A stretch of DNA of 64,000 bases from VXYL01 sp963666465 (GCA_963666465.1 OY762824.1:5704001-5768000); one strand, 5' to 3'. Positions 10,195 to 19,285 are shown, counted from the first letter of the stretch. Numbers and translations: made by a program. The notes: a model not told the origin generated them from the sequence alone.

Positions 10195-11624
10195 AGGCGT
10201 TGCGTGGGCTTGGCCGTGCGGTGGGCGCGGTGCTTGGCTGGGCCTTCGTCTTGTCCACGGTGGCCGAGGAAGGGCCGGCGGAGCTGGCGGACCCGATTCC
10301 CGAGGCGATTGTCAAGGGCGACCTTTTGGTGGGGGTGGTGCCGTTTGTGCGGGCGCCGCAGTCGTTCGATCCGGTGAAGCCGCTTGGGACGAACGACGCG
10401 TGGGCACGGATTCAGAATCTGGCGCCCATTCCGGATGGCTCGGGTCGGCTGGTTTTCAACGACATCCGTGGGGTGCTATATGTCACGGATGTGCATGGGG
10501 CGGAGCCCGAGGTCTATCTCGATCTGCGTCGGGAAGGGGTGGCGCTGCACAACCACGACTTTCCGAACGAGGCGGGGCTGCTCGGCTTTGCCTTCCATCC
10601 CGATTTTGGCACGCCAGGCCGCCCCGGTTACGGCAAGTTCTACACCGCCTACAGCGGCGCCCCGGCTACGTTGGCCGAGGTGATTTCCGGCACCAATCAG
10701 GAAAGCGTGATTCGCGAGTGGACTGCCACTGATCCGTCGGCCAACGCCTTTGCCGGCGCGGCGCGCGAGCTGCTCCGCGTCGGTCAGTTTGCGCCCACGC
10801 ACAACGTGGGGAACATCGCCTTCAACCCGTATGCGGCGATCGACTCGGACGATTACGGCAACCTCTACATCTGCCTCGGTGACGGCGGCGGTGCCAACGA
10901 CCCCCAGGGCAACGGCCAGAGTCCGGAGACGCTGCTTGCTGCGATCCTGCGCATCGATCCCTTGGCGCTCGACAAGGGCGCATACGGCATCCCGGACGGC
11001 AATCCGTTTGCCGACGGCGAAGGCGGGGCGCCGGAAGTGTGGGCCTGGGGCCTGCGCCACGCCCAACAGTTCTCGTGGGACACAGACGGGCGGATGTTCA
11101 TCAACGACATCGGCCAGGATCAGGTGGAAGAGGTGAATCTGGGCGTGGCCGGCGGCAACTACGGCTGGCCCGTTCGCGAGGGCACATTCGCCACGGCCCA
11201 AGGCAGCGCTGGCACGCGACTGGGCTCGGTGTATTCCCTTCCGGACGAAGAGCCAGGGCGGTTCGTCTATCCGGTCGCGCAGTACGACCACGACGAAGGC
11301 TTCGCCATCGGCAGCGGCTTCGTCTATCGCGGCGAAGGCATCCCGGAGCTGCGCGGGCGCTACGTGTTCGGCGACATCACGCTTGGCCGCATTTTCCACA
11401 TGGACGCGGACGACCTGACACCTGGCCAGCCGGCGGCCATCAGCGAACTGCGGCTGATGATCGACGGCGAGGAACGGGAGTTGGTGGATGTCGCTGGCTA
11501 CACCAACACCTATCATGCCGGCATCCCACGCGTGGATCTGCGCATGGGCATGGGTGCAGAGGGCGAGATCTACCTCCTCACCAAGGGCGACGGCTGGATC
11601 CGCAAGCTGGTCGCGGCCAGGTAG
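10191..11624 (+). CDS. PQQ-dependent sugar dehydrogenase (GSDH family)
   Basis: 477 residues with a GTG start in a GTGA overlap with the endonuclease stop. The first ~25 residues form a signal peptide. The rest is a six-bladed propeller of the soluble glucose/sorbosone dehydrogenase family: EAGLLGFAFHPDF, THNVGNIAFNPY, LYICLGDGGGAND, VWAWGLRHAQQFSWD and INDIGQDQVEEVNLG are the hallmark blade segments, including the Arg-His of the active site. It probably oxidises a sugar in the periplasm using PQQ, passing electrons to a cytochrome; a cytochrome c' gene follows. Confidence 0.9.
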   Translation: MKALRGLGRAVGAVLGWAFVLSTVAEEGPAELADPIPEAIVKGDLLVGVVPFVRAPQSFDPVKPLGTNDAWARIQNLAPIPDGSGRLVFNDIRGVLYVTDVHGAEPEVYLDLRREGVALHNHDFPNEAGLLGFAFHPDFGTPGRPGYGKFYTAYSGAPATLAEVISGTNQESVIREWTATDPSANAFAGAARELLRVGQFAPTHNVGNIAFNPYAAIDSDDYGNLYICLGDGGGANDPQGNGQSPETLLAAILRIDPLALDKGAYGIPDGNPFADGEGGAPEVWAWGLRHAQQFSWDTDGRMFINDIGQDQVEEVNLGVAGGNYGWPVREGTFATAQGSAGTRLGSVYSLPDEEPGRFVYPVAQYDHDEGFAIGSGFVYRGEGIPELRGRYVFGDITLGRIFHMDADDLTPGQPAAISELRLMIDGEERELVDVAGYTNTYHAGIPRVDLRMGMGAEGEIYLLTKGDGWIRKLVAAR

Positions 11625-11677
11625 CCGGTGCCTACGAAAAGGGTAATCTTCACGACCGACCAGACAAGGAGAACCAA

Positions 11678-12103
11678 ATGCGACTCTCGATGACTCTCGC
11701 CGGGGTGGCGAGCCTCTTGGCCCTCAACGCCATGGGCGCCGAAGCCGACGCGGAATACCGCAAGCATGCGATGCAGGCTGTCGGCGGCCACATGCAGGCC
11801 ATCGTCAAGATCATTCGCGGCGAGGTGCCCCACACCGGCCACCTGTCGATGCACGGCAACGCGATGGCCGATCTTGCCGAAGCTTCGGGGTCGCTCTTCC
11901 CTCCGGGTTCCGAGGGTGGCGACGCCCTGCCAGCCATCTGGGAAGAGCCCAACGACTTCGCGGAGAAGGTCGAGGCGTTTCGCACGGCAGCCCAGGGCTT
12001 CAAGGAAGCTGCGTCCACCGACGACGCAGCCGCGGCCGGGGCCGCACTGCGGGACCTGGGCGGCGCCTGCAAGGGCTGCCACGACAGCTATCGAAACGAG
12101 TAG
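11678..12103 (+). CDS. Cytochrome c' (class II cytochrome c)
   Basis: 141 residues: signal peptide (1-20), a four-helix-bundle body, and a C-terminal haem-attachment motif CKGCH at about residues 129-133, the placement specific to class II cytochromes c. The ATG is preceded by AAGGAG. It is a periplasmic electron carrier or NO/O2-binding protein. It lies 53 bp downstream of the sugar dehydrogenase and converges with the cytochrome b561 gene, so the three genes may share a redox context, although only the first two share a strand. Confidence 0.92.
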   Translation: MRLSMTLAGVASLLALNAMGAEADAEYRKHAMQAVGGHMQAIVKIIRGEVPHTGHLSMHGNAMADLAEASGSLFPPGSEGGDALPAIWEEPNDFAEKVEAFRTAAQGFKEAASTDDAAAAGAALRDLGGACKGCHDSYRNE

Positions 12104-12168
12104 CGCGCCAGGGCGTGTTGACACTGCGGTCTCCTCGCCCCGCCCCCTGCAGGCGCGGCGAAGCGGCG

Positions 12169-12822
12169 CTAGTCGGGCAGGGCGAGCACCAGCAGGGTGG
12201 CGGCGAAGAGGGTGGCGACGGCGCGCCAGGCGTAGTTTGGGGTGGGCGGGGTGTCGACGGCCTTGCGGCCGGTGAACATCGTCAGGGGGGTTGGGTCTCG
12301 CAGTACCGCGCCATAGATGATCTGTGCGGCGACATGGGTGGACACCAAGGTCACGATCAGCCAATGGGCGCGGTTGTGGATGAAGGTGGCGTTGCGGGCG
12401 AGTTCCGTGGAGACCCACTGCCGCAGGGGCCCTTCGGTGAAGATTTCGTCGGTGGCGAAGAGGCCCGTGCCCACTTGCAGGGTGACGATTGCCAGCAATA
12501 GCCCGACCAGGGCGATGCCGGGGGCCGTGTGGGTCGCGGGTGGGTTCCTGCCGCGAAAGTGGTTGACGATGGCGCGGGGTGTCGTGCGGTAGTTGCGGAA
12601 CCTTGCATAGAGTCCGCCCCAGATGGCCCAGCCGAGGCGGAAGGCCAAGAGGCCCAAGGCGAGGATGCCGGAGCGGATGTGCCATTCGAGCAGGCCGATG
12701 TCGCCGACAAGACCCGTGGTCAGGGAGAACACCACCACTGTCGCGAACGCCCAATGCCAGATGCGCAAGGGCCAGTCCCAGACCAACGTCTTGGTGGGCG
12801 GGGTTTCGCTCCCGGTTGGCAT
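12169..12822 (-). CDS. Cytochrome b561-family membrane protein
   Basis: 217 residues with an N-terminal cytoplasmic tail and four to five transmembrane helices. Candidate haem ligands are in RIWHWAF (helix 1), LEWHIRSG (helix 2) and the paired histidines in RAHWLIVTLVSTHVAAQ (helix 4), the pattern of bacterial di-haem b561/Ni-Fe-hydrogenase cytochrome b subunits. It would move electrons between the quinone pool and periplasmic cytochromes, such as the c' encoded convergently next to it. The last helix ends at the C-terminus. Confidence 0.88.
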   Translation of the reverse strand: MPTGSETPPTKTLVWDWPLRIWHWAFATVVVFSLTTGLVGDIGLLEWHIRSGILALGLLAFRLGWAIWGGLYARFRNYRTTPRAIVNHFRGRNPPATHTAPGIALVGLLLAIVTLQVGTGLFATDEIFTEGPLRQWVSTELARNATFIHNRAHWLIVTLVSTHVAAQIIYGAVLRDPTPLTMFTGRKAVDTPPTPNYAWRAVATLFAATLLVLALPD

Positions 12823-12858
12823 GGGCGCCTCGAACGACGCGAGCCTTGGCCCCTCGGC

Positions 12859-14031
12859 TCAGCCGGCCGCGGCCTGCGCCTGCCCCATCTCTTCCAGCCG
12901 ATAGATGCGGCGCACGTTGTCGCCAAGCACCTTGGCCCGTGCCGGCGGCGTCAGGCGATTGGCGAACGCCGTGAGGTCGTCCACCCAGGTGTGCGGATGG
13001 TCGGGGTGCGGATAGTCCGTGGCCCAGAGGAAGTTGTCGGCGCCCACGTGGTCGATGATGAACGGCGCGGCGGTCTCGTCCGGGTCGCCGGAGATGAAGC
13101 ATTGGCGACGGAAATACTCGGTGAAGGTGGGGCGCTTGCCGGCAAGGTTGATCGAGCGCGCATGGGCGTCCAGGCGGTCGAGCATGGCGCCGATCCAGCC
13201 GGAGCCGGATTCCAGCACGCCGAGGCGGAGCTCGGGGAAGCGATCCAGCGTGCCGAGGGCCATGAAGGAGATGAGCGCCTGCTGGACGATGGAGCGCAGC
13301 CAGATCATGCTGGCTGCACCCATGCCTTCCGTGGGCCAGTCGAAGATGCCGGCGGCTGCTGCGTGCGGGTGGAAGGTGGGGTGAATCGCCAGCGGCACGT
13401 CCAGTTCCACGCATTTGGCGAACAGGACATCATGGTCTGAATGGCCGTGAATCACCCGGTTGTGGTTGAACGGGTTGATCCAGCCGCCCTTGCAGCCATC
13501 CTTCACGGCGCGTTCGAGTTCGGCGGCAGAGCCGGCCGGATCCAGCAGCGTGAGCATGGCGATGGGCACGAGGCGCCCGCCGCTGCCACGACAGAAGTCG
13601 GCGATCCAGCGGTTGTAGGCGCGGGCGTAGGCGAGGCTGATCTCGGGGTCTGTCTCTTCCACCTCCCACAACAGGCAAATGGTGGGGTAGAGGAGCGAAC
13701 AGGCGAGGTTTTCCCGATCCATGAGGTGCAGGCGGTCGCCGGCGTCGCAGGCGCCGAGGGGCATGCTGTCGGCATAGCGGCGGTCGGGGCTGGCCTTGAG
13801 GTCTTCTGCCCCCATCGCGCCCATGATGCCGAGACTGCCCTTGCGGGTGCGCTCGGAGGGCCTGCCGTTGATTTCGAGGTATTCGAGGCCGTCGTCATCC
13901 ACGCGGATGCGCAGCGCACGGTCTTGATACTTCTCCTCGAGGTAGTTCTCCCAAAGGTCCGGCGGCTCCAGCACATGGCCGTCGGCGTCGATGGCACCAC
14001 CGTAGGGAAACCGCTTGATCTCGTATGCCAT
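12859..14031 (-). CDS. Amidohydrolase family 2 metal-dependent hydrolase
   Basis: 390 residues of the ACMSD/amidohydrolase-2 TIM-barrel group. Metal ligands are visible: DADGHVLEP near the N-terminus (D-x-D-x-H variant), HPTFHP in the middle, and the catalytic Asp in WATDYPHPDH near residue 343. Such enzymes act as decarboxylases or hydrolases on aromatic or xenobiotic intermediates. The ATG start has an upstream GAGAGGTTGG box. The substrate is not evident; neighbouring LLM, enoyl-CoA hydratase and PhyH genes suggest a catabolic neighbourhood. Confidence 0.88.
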   Translation of the reverse strand: MAYEIKRFPYGGAIDADGHVLEPPDLWENYLEEKYQDRALRIRVDDDGLEYLEINGRPSERTRKGSLGIMGAMGAEDLKASPDRRYADSMPLGACDAGDRLHLMDRENLACSLLYPTICLLWEVEETDPEISLAYARAYNRWIADFCRGSGGRLVPIAMLTLLDPAGSAAELERAVKDGCKGGWINPFNHNRVIHGHSDHDVLFAKCVELDVPLAIHPTFHPHAAAAGIFDWPTEGMGAASMIWLRSIVQQALISFMALGTLDRFPELRLGVLESGSGWIGAMLDRLDAHARSINLAGKRPTFTEYFRRQCFISGDPDETAAPFIIDHVGADNFLWATDYPHPDHPHTWVDDLTAFANRLTPPARAKVLGDNVRRIYRLEEMGQAQAAAG

Positions 14032-14272
14032 CGCTCCAACCTCTCCCGCGTGAACCTGTCGCCGATCATGCGTGGAACGGGGGCGAACGGCAAGGGAACC
14101 TGAGGGCGGGGAGGGCGGAGAGTTTTCGATGCAACAACAAGGGCGCGTGTCTGGCTATTGCGCGCCTTACGGCGCATGGAGGGCAGGGTACCTTCCTCTG
14201 GAGAGGCCCGTGGCTTGCCTGCGCAGGTGACAATCGACCCTTGCACGGCGTGGCTTGGAGAGGAGGGCAAGC

Positions 14273-14995
14273 GTGGAAGTACTGGCGCGAGAATGGCGCC
14301 TTGCGGTCGTTCAGGCGCTGCGCGTCGTTGCGGACCCGGAGCGAGCGAAGGGGCAGCAGGCATACATGAAATCCGAGATGCCGTTTCACGGCGTCACGGT
14401 GCCGGTTGTGCGCAGGATCGTCGCGGAAGGGGTGCGGGCGCGTCCATTGCCGGATGCGGACACCTGGCAGCAGGCGGTGCTCGCGCTGTGGCGGCTGGCG
14501 GAGCGGCGCGAGGAGCGCTATGCCGCCGTGGAACTGCTCAACCACTCCCGTCACCGGCGCTGGCTTGCGCCGGAACGGATGGAGATGGTCGAGGAAATGG
14601 TGGTGACCGGCGCGTGGTGGGACTACGTGGACGCCATCGCCAGCGTCGCCGTGGGGCAGATGCTGTACCGCCACCGAGCAGCAGTCGCGGCGCTGCTGCG
14701 GCAATGGGCCACGAGTCACGACATCTGGAAGCGCCGAACCGCCATCCTCGCGCAGCTCAAGCGTGGCAAATCCACCGACGAGGAGTTGCTGTTCGAGCTC
14801 ATCGAGCCCTCCATCGACGAGCAGGAGTTCTTCCTCCGCAAGGCCATCGGCTGGGCACTTCGGCAGTATTCCCGCGTCAGCCCCGAAGCCGTGGCGAGCT
14901 TTGTCGAACGCAATGCGCAGCGGCTCTCTCCGCTGTCGAAACGCGAGGCGTTGAAGGCGCTCCTGAAGTCCGGAGCGATTGGGGAGATTCCCTGA
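14273..14995 (+). CDS. AlkD-like DNA alkylation repair protein
   Basis: 240 residues of the HEAT-like AlkC/AlkD DNA glycosylase fold. The WWDYVDAIA segment contains the Trp/Asp pair equivalent to the AlkD active-site region, and IWKRRTAILAQL and FFLRKAIGWALRQYS are typical repeats. The start is a GTG at 14273 preceded by AGAGGAGGG at ideal distance; an upstream TTG at 14255 is less likely. The family excises bulky or cationic alkylated bases such as 3-methyladenine and 7-methylguanine. It is convergent with nothing and shares a strand with the next gene. Confidence 0.9.
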   Translation: MEVLAREWRLAVVQALRVVADPERAKGQQAYMKSEMPFHGVTVPVVRRIVAEGVRARPLPDADTWQQAVLALWRLAERREERYAAVELLNHSRHRRWLAPERMEMVEEMVVTGAWWDYVDAIASVAVGQMLYRHRAAVAALLRQWATSHDIWKRRTAILAQLKRGKSTDEELLFELIEPSIDEQEFFLRKAIGWALRQYSRVSPEAVASFVERNAQRLSPLSKREALKALLKSGAIGEIP

Positions 14996-15093
14996 AGGGC
15001 CCCGCCACCGTCCTGCCTCCCGACCGCTGCCCGTTCTCGCTGCCCCCTTGGGGGATACAATCCCGCCGCCACTGGCTGCCTGGGAGTCGCGCC

Positions 15094-16218
15094 ATCCAAT
15101 TTGGACTGTTTGTCTATTGCACCGTAGGGCGTCGTGCCGAGCTCGAAGCGGGCATGGCGGGACATGCGCCGGGCCTTTATCCGCGGATGCTGGCGGAGCT
15201 TGCCGACTATGCCGGCTTCGCCGAGGGGCGAGGTTACTTCGGCTTTGGCCACCCGGAGCACCACTTGCAGATCGAAGGCTTCGAGATATCCGGCGATCCT
15301 GCCCTCATGGCCATGTGGCTTGGCCGGCACACCACACGCATGAAGGTGATCACCTGCGGCTTCGTCTCCACCGCCAACAATCCTCTCGCCACCGCCGAGA
15401 AGATCGCGACGATGGATCACATGCTCGGCGGTCGCTTCGGCGTCGGCCTGGTGCGTGGCTATCAGTCGCGCTGGGTGGAGAACTACAAGGTGCGGCCGGA
15501 ACTCGCGGCGGTCGGGCCGTGGAACAAGAACAGCCCCGACGACGATCTCAACCGCGAATACTTCGCCGAATTCGTCGAGGTGGTGGTGAAGGCGCTGACG
15601 AGCGAGACCTTCTCGCACGAAGGTCGGTTCTGGAACTTCCCGCCCAGGGACTTCGTGAACCCGCACGAACATCCCGTGTATGCGAACTTCGGTCGCGGCG
15701 TGGACGCGGACATGCACATCCGGGAAATCGGCATCGCACCGCGGCCCATGCAGGCAGAGATTCCCCTCTACGGCGGCTTTTCCGCCAGCCTGCGCACCGC
15801 CAGGTTCTGGGCCCGCTACAAGGGCCGCCCCATCGTCCTCTCCGGCAACACCGAATTCCTCGACGTGCTCTGGCGGGAGTGGCGCAAGGAGGCCGAAGCC
15901 CACGGCCACGACGTGCCGCCGGGGCGCGAAGCCTGTTGGGGCGGGTTGATGATCTGCGCCGAAACGGACGCCAAGGCGGAAGCGCTCCTTGAAGACATGC
16001 GCTGGTTCTGGCACAACTGGGCGGAACCGTTCGGCCAGGGCCTGCCGGAACTCCTGGTGGGCTCGCCGGACACCCTGAACCGCCGCATTGAACGAGTCGC
16101 GAAGGCCGTGCCCATCGACGAGGCGTTTCTGCTGATCCCGGCCGGCATCCACACGCCGGAGCAGATCAAGGATTCGCTGGACCTCTTCTCGCGCAAGGTG
16201 ATGCCGAACTGGGGGTAG
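15094..16218 (+). CDS. LLM-class flavin-dependent oxidoreductase
   Basis: A bacterial-luciferase-like TIM barrel: IQFGLF opening strand, FGFGHPEHHLQIEG loop, TCGFVSTANNPLATAEKIATMDHMLGGRFGVGLVRG, and a C-terminal GSPDTLNRRIERVAKAV element. The conserved first strand is in frame, yet there is no ATG, GTG or TTG ahead of it. The only upstream SD-like box (GGGAG, 15082-15086) sits seven bases before an ATC at 15094, which I take as the start with reservation. The first ATG is at 15154 and would remove strand 1. Monooxygenase-type function is likely, substrate unknown. Confidence 0.75.
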   Translation: MQFGLFVYCTVGRRAELEAGMAGHAPGLYPRMLAELADYAGFAEGRGYFGFGHPEHHLQIEGFEISGDPALMAMWLGRHTTRMKVITCGFVSTANNPLATAEKIATMDHMLGGRFGVGLVRGYQSRWVENYKVRPELAAVGPWNKNSPDDDLNREYFAEFVEVVVKALTSETFSHEGRFWNFPPRDFVNPHEHPVYANFGRGVDADMHIREIGIAPRPMQAEIPLYGGFSASLRTARFWARYKGRPIVLSGNTEFLDVLWREWRKEAEAHGHDVPPGREACWGGLMICAETDAKAEALLEDMRWFWHNWAEPFGQGLPELLVGSPDTLNRRIERVAKAVPIDEAFLLIPAGIHTPEQIKDSLDLFSRKVMPNWG

Positions 16219-16377
16219 AGCAGCGGTCGGCCTCCATCAACGGGGGTGGCGCGGCCTGCACGCCGCCGAGCCTCAAGCGAAGCCGCAAAGGACCGCCAAG
16301 CCATTTGCCAAGCCGCTCGCTGCTCCCGTAGGCTTGCGGCTCTCTTTGCCAACACCCCTGCCGATCAGGGAATGCAG

Positions 16378-17184
16378 ATGTCTTCGAACGCCTTTCGCGT
16401 AACCGACTTTGAAGTCGAGGGTCATGTCGCTCGCATTCGGATGAACCGTCCGGAAGCGATGAACTCGTTCAACCCAGACCTGCGCTGGGAGCTTTCCAAG
16501 CGCTTCGACGAGGTGGAGCGCGACGACGACATCTGGCTGGCCGTGGTCACCGGTGCCGGCAATCGTGCCTTCAGTGCCGGGGCGGATCTCAAGCATCGAG
16601 CCCGGGAGCGCGAGGCCACGCCAGAGCAGCGCGAGGAGTGGGCGCGCAAGCACACCGAAACGCGTCCCCTGACCGAGCGCTGGCATTTCCCCAAGCCCGT
16701 CATCGCCCGCGTCAACGGGTTCGCGTTGGGCGGCGGCATGGAACTTGCGCTCGCCTGCGACATCATCGTCGCCGCCGATCATGCGGAACTTGGGCTGCCG
16801 GAGCCGCGCCGGGGTCTCATCGCCGGCGGCGTGGGCGTTCACCGCCTGCCCCGGCAACTGCCGCTCAAGACGGCGATGGGCTATCTCCTCACCGGCCGCC
16901 ACATGTCCGCCGCCCGCGCCTTGGAACTCGGTCTCGTCAATCAGGTGGCGCCCCTTGATGAGCTCGATGCGGCGGTGGACGAGTGGATCGCGGACATCAT
17001 GCGATGCGCCCCGTTGGCCGTGCGTGCCACCAAGGAGGCCACCATGCGTGGCCTCGACATGCCCCTGCCGCAGGCGCAATACACCGACTACGAGTGGGAA
17101 CGCCGGCGGCGCACTTCGGCGGACGCCATCGAAGGCCCCCGCGCCTTCGCCGAAAAGCGTTCCCCCAGCTGGAAGGGCTTCTAG
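16378..17184 (+). CDS. Enoyl-CoA hydratase family protein
   Basis: 268 residues of the crotonase fold. The oxyanion elements are AFSAGADLKH and NGFALGGGMELALACDI. Both catalytic glutamates are present: in GGGMELA and in LPEPRRGLIAGG. It is therefore likely an active hydratase. An ATG at 16372 also exists, but the AGGGA box fits the ATG at 16378. The upstream 159-bp gap shows no gene. The protein is only distantly similar to the hydratase at 1132-1908, so these are separate paralogues. Confidence 0.88.
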   Translation: MSSNAFRVTDFEVEGHVARIRMNRPEAMNSFNPDLRWELSKRFDEVERDDDIWLAVVTGAGNRAFSAGADLKHRAREREATPEQREEWARKHTETRPLTERWHFPKPVIARVNGFALGGGMELALACDIIVAADHAELGLPEPRRGLIAGGVGVHRLPRQLPLKTAMGYLLTGRHMSAARALELGLVNQVAPLDELDAAVDEWIADIMRCAPLAVRATKEATMRGLDMPLPQAQYTDYEWERRRRTSADAIEGPRAFAEKRSPSWKGF

Positions 17185-17221
17185 CCGATGGCGCGAGCGA
17201 ATGCGAGCCCGAAGGCCAGGC

Positions 17222-17263
17222 AGTTCGCGAAGCGAACTCCCGACGCGCCCGCAAGGGCGCGCT
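17222..17263. repeat. Pair of short perfect hairpins between genes
   Basis: Two adjacent palindromes, AGTTCGC-gaa-GCGAACT and CGCGCCC-gcaa-GGGCGCG, lie between the enoyl-CoA hydratase stop and the VOC gene. No T-tract follows, so a rho-independent terminator is unlikely. An mRNA-stabilising or REP-like role is possible. Confidence 0.5.
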
Positions 17264-17292
17264 AGCACCATTGCCTTGGAGGGCAAGCGCCC

Positions 17293-17670
17293 ATGCGATC
17301 GGAAACCATGCTCTTTGCCCGCGACGTGGAGGCCACCTCGCGCTGGTATCAGGACTTCCTCGGCCTGGCCTCCGGCCACGGCGGCGATGAGTTCGAGATG
17401 CTTGTGGACGGCGACCGGCTGCTCCTGCAGCTGCACAAGCTCGACCCGAGCTTCCACGACCACGGCGTCGCCACCGAGGGGCCTCTCGGCAACGGCGTGC
17501 TGGTGTTCCTGCACGTGGATGATCCCGATGCGGCCCTCGCCCGCGCCAAGGAGCGTGGCATCGAGGTCGTGGAGGACATCTACGACAACCCGGAGGCGAA
17601 CATGCGCCAGTTCACGGTGCGCGACCCGAACGGCTACGCCCTCGCCATCTGCAAGTCGGCGTGGGGCTGA
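17293..17670 (+). CDS. Glyoxalase/VOC-superfamily protein
   Basis: 125 residues with a single vicinal-oxygen-chelate domain: the first beta-alpha-beta motif MLFARDVEATSRWYQDFLGL and the closing strand FTVRDPNGYALAI, with a Glu near the expected metal position in the middle. Small VOC proteins act as dioxygenases, lyases or resistance proteins, and the sequence does not decide which. Its TGA overlaps the ATG of the PhyH gene (TGATG), so the two are translationally coupled and may act on the same compound. Confidence 0.8.
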   Translation: MRSETMLFARDVEATSRWYQDFLGLASGHGGDEFEMLVDGDRLLLQLHKLDPSFHDHGVATEGPLGNGVLVFLHVDDPDAALARAKERGIEVVEDIYDNPEANMRQFTVRDPNGYALAICKSAWG

Positions 17671-18530
17671 TGGACGCGCAAGGGGACGACGTCGTTGCCG
17701 AGGATGCCGCCGCCACCGCAAAGGCCGACCGCCGGCGGCGAGCGGACATGGAAGTGGAGCGCATCGCCGGCAGGAATTCGGTGCTGACCGAGGAAGAGAA
17801 GTTCCTCTTCGACCTGCGCGGCTTTCTGGTGCTGCGCGGCGTGCTTTCGAGGGACGACTGCGCGAGGCTCATTCGCCTCGCCGACCATGTGTGGCCACGC
17901 CAGTCCGAAGACGGGCCGTTCCGACGCACCGGCGAGGTGTCGCAGTGGGGCAAGCCGTTTCTCGACCTGATCGACCATCCCAGGGTGCTTCCCTATCTGG
18001 CGGAACTGGTGGGCTCGAAGCTTCGCCTCGACCACGACTACTGCATCTTCATGCGCGAACATGGCGCCCGCAACCGCCTCCACGGCGGCCCCTTCCGCTA
18101 CGAAACGGATCACTGGTATCGCTACCACGACGGCGTGATGCGCAACGGCCTCACGGTCGCCACCTGGAACCTCACCGACGCACCGGCCGGCGCCGGCGGC
18201 TTCGTCTGCGTGCCGGGCAGCCACAAGAGCAACTTCCTTCAGCACATGCCGAAGGACGTGGCTCGCTTCGATCGCGATGTGGACTGGGTGGTGCAGCCGC
18301 CAATGGAGGCCGGCGATGTGCTGATCTTCACCGAAGCGCTCATCCACGGCACCGCCGAATGGCGCGCGAATCACGAACGCCGCACGCTGCTCTTCAAATA
18401 CAGCCCGCCGCACTCGACCTGGACCAAGGAGTTCTACAACCTCGCCGATTACCCCGATGCCACCGACCGCCAGCGGCGGCTCCTGGCCGGGCCCTCAGTC
18501 GAAGCGCACGAGAGGGTCTGGGACGGCTGA
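17670..18530 (+). CDS. Phytanoyl-CoA dioxygenase (PhyH) family protein
   Basis: 286 residues with the start overlapping the VOC stop. The fold is a Fe(II)/2-oxoglutarate-dependent jelly roll. Candidate iron ligands are the His/Asp in TDHWYRYHDG and the distal His in EALIHGTAEWRANHERR, with the downstream Arg that binds 2-oxoglutarate. The segment AGGFVCVPGSHKSNF is characteristic of PhyH proteins. It would hydroxylate a small or lipid substrate, as yet unknown. The N-terminal 35 residues are charged and probably disordered. Confidence 0.88.
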   Translation: MDAQGDDVVAEDAAATAKADRRRRADMEVERIAGRNSVLTEEEKFLFDLRGFLVLRGVLSRDDCARLIRLADHVWPRQSEDGPFRRTGEVSQWGKPFLDLIDHPRVLPYLAELVGSKLRLDHDYCIFMREHGARNRLHGGPFRYETDHWYRYHDGVMRNGLTVATWNLTDAPAGAGGFVCVPGSHKSNFLQHMPKDVARFDRDVDWVVQPPMEAGDVLIFTEALIHGTAEWRANHERRTLLFKYSPPHSTWTKEFYNLADYPDATDRQRRLLAGPSVEAHERVWDG

Positions 18531-18531
18531 G

Positions 18532-19014
18532 GTGAGAATCCTCAAGATTGTTGCCCATTCGCTCGTCGGCGTTCTGGTCGTCGTCGTGCTCGGCCTTGTC
18601 GTGACCAAGTTCTTCGACGGTCCCCTCGGCCCCCTGCCGGGTGGCGCCCTCCGCTCCGGCGAGATCGTCGCGGCGGCGGTCGATGACTGGAGCTTCGTCA
18701 CGGACATTGAACTCATCGAACTGCAACTCGTGGCCGAAAACCAGTCCCGCACCGTCGGCATCGTCTTCGACGACGGCGCTGCATACGTCTCCTCCACACC
18801 GGCAACCTATTGGCAACGCAAAGTCGAGACATCCGCCGACGCGTGGCTGCGCATTCAGGGCCGCCGCTACCCGATAACCCTCTCCCGCGTCCACGAGCCT
18901 GCCCGCAACGCCGCCATCCGCACCGTGGCCACCGCCAAGTACGCGGCCGCCGTCACACCCGATTTCTTCTTCTTTCGGGTCGAGTCAAGAGCTCTGCGCT
19001 TAAGCTCCCGCTGA
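18532..19014 (+). CDS. Hypothetical membrane-anchored protein
   Basis: 160 residues with a GTG start two bases after the PhyH stop. One strong N-terminal transmembrane segment (about residues 5-27, LVGVLVVVVLGLVV) is followed by GPLGPLPGGALRSG, the sort of lipid-proximal loop seen in small periplasmic anchored proteins, and then a compact beta-rich domain (TDIELIELQLVAENQSRTVG). No named family is recognised. Position implies co-expression with the VOC-PhyH pair. Confidence 0.65.
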   Translation: MRILKIVAHSLVGVLVVVVLGLVVTKFFDGPLGPLPGGALRSGEIVAAAVDDWSFVTDIELIELQLVAENQSRTVGIVFDDGAAYVSSTPATYWQRKVETSADAWLRIQGRRYPITLSRVHEPARNAAIRTVATAKYAAAVTPDFFFFRVESRALRLSSR

Positions 19015-19022
19015 ATCGGCCA

Positions 19023-19285
19023 TCACGAAGCTACCGCCGCCCTGTGCCTGGCTTGTGCCAGGTCGTAGGCGGCCTGCACGCGCATCCACTGCTCGGCGTT
19101 GCTCCAACCGGCGCGCTCCATGGCAAGCGCCATGTCCGCGGAGATGCCATGCCTGCCGTGCACAAGCCTAGAGAGCGTGTTACGCGCTACACCGAGCTGT
19201 CTGGCAGCCTCGGCAACGCTCCACCCATTTCATCGAGGCAAGCGCGTACATGCTCTCCAGGGTGTGGTGGATTCAGCATTGGCAT
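19023..19285 (-). pseudogene. higA: Frameshifted higA-type antitoxin
   Basis: Reading from the ATG at 19285 gives MPMLNPPHPGEHVRACLDEM, the usual opening of HigA/VapI HTH antitoxins. One base is missing near 19224. In the shifted frame the HTH continues as AEAARQLGVARNTLSRLVHG, followed by ISADMALAMERAGWSNAEQW and the usual tail to the stop at 19023. The length of 263 bp is one short of a multiple of three. It follows the higB remnant in the toxin-then-antitoxin order of HigBA modules and is inactive unless frameshifting occurs. Confidence 0.8.
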
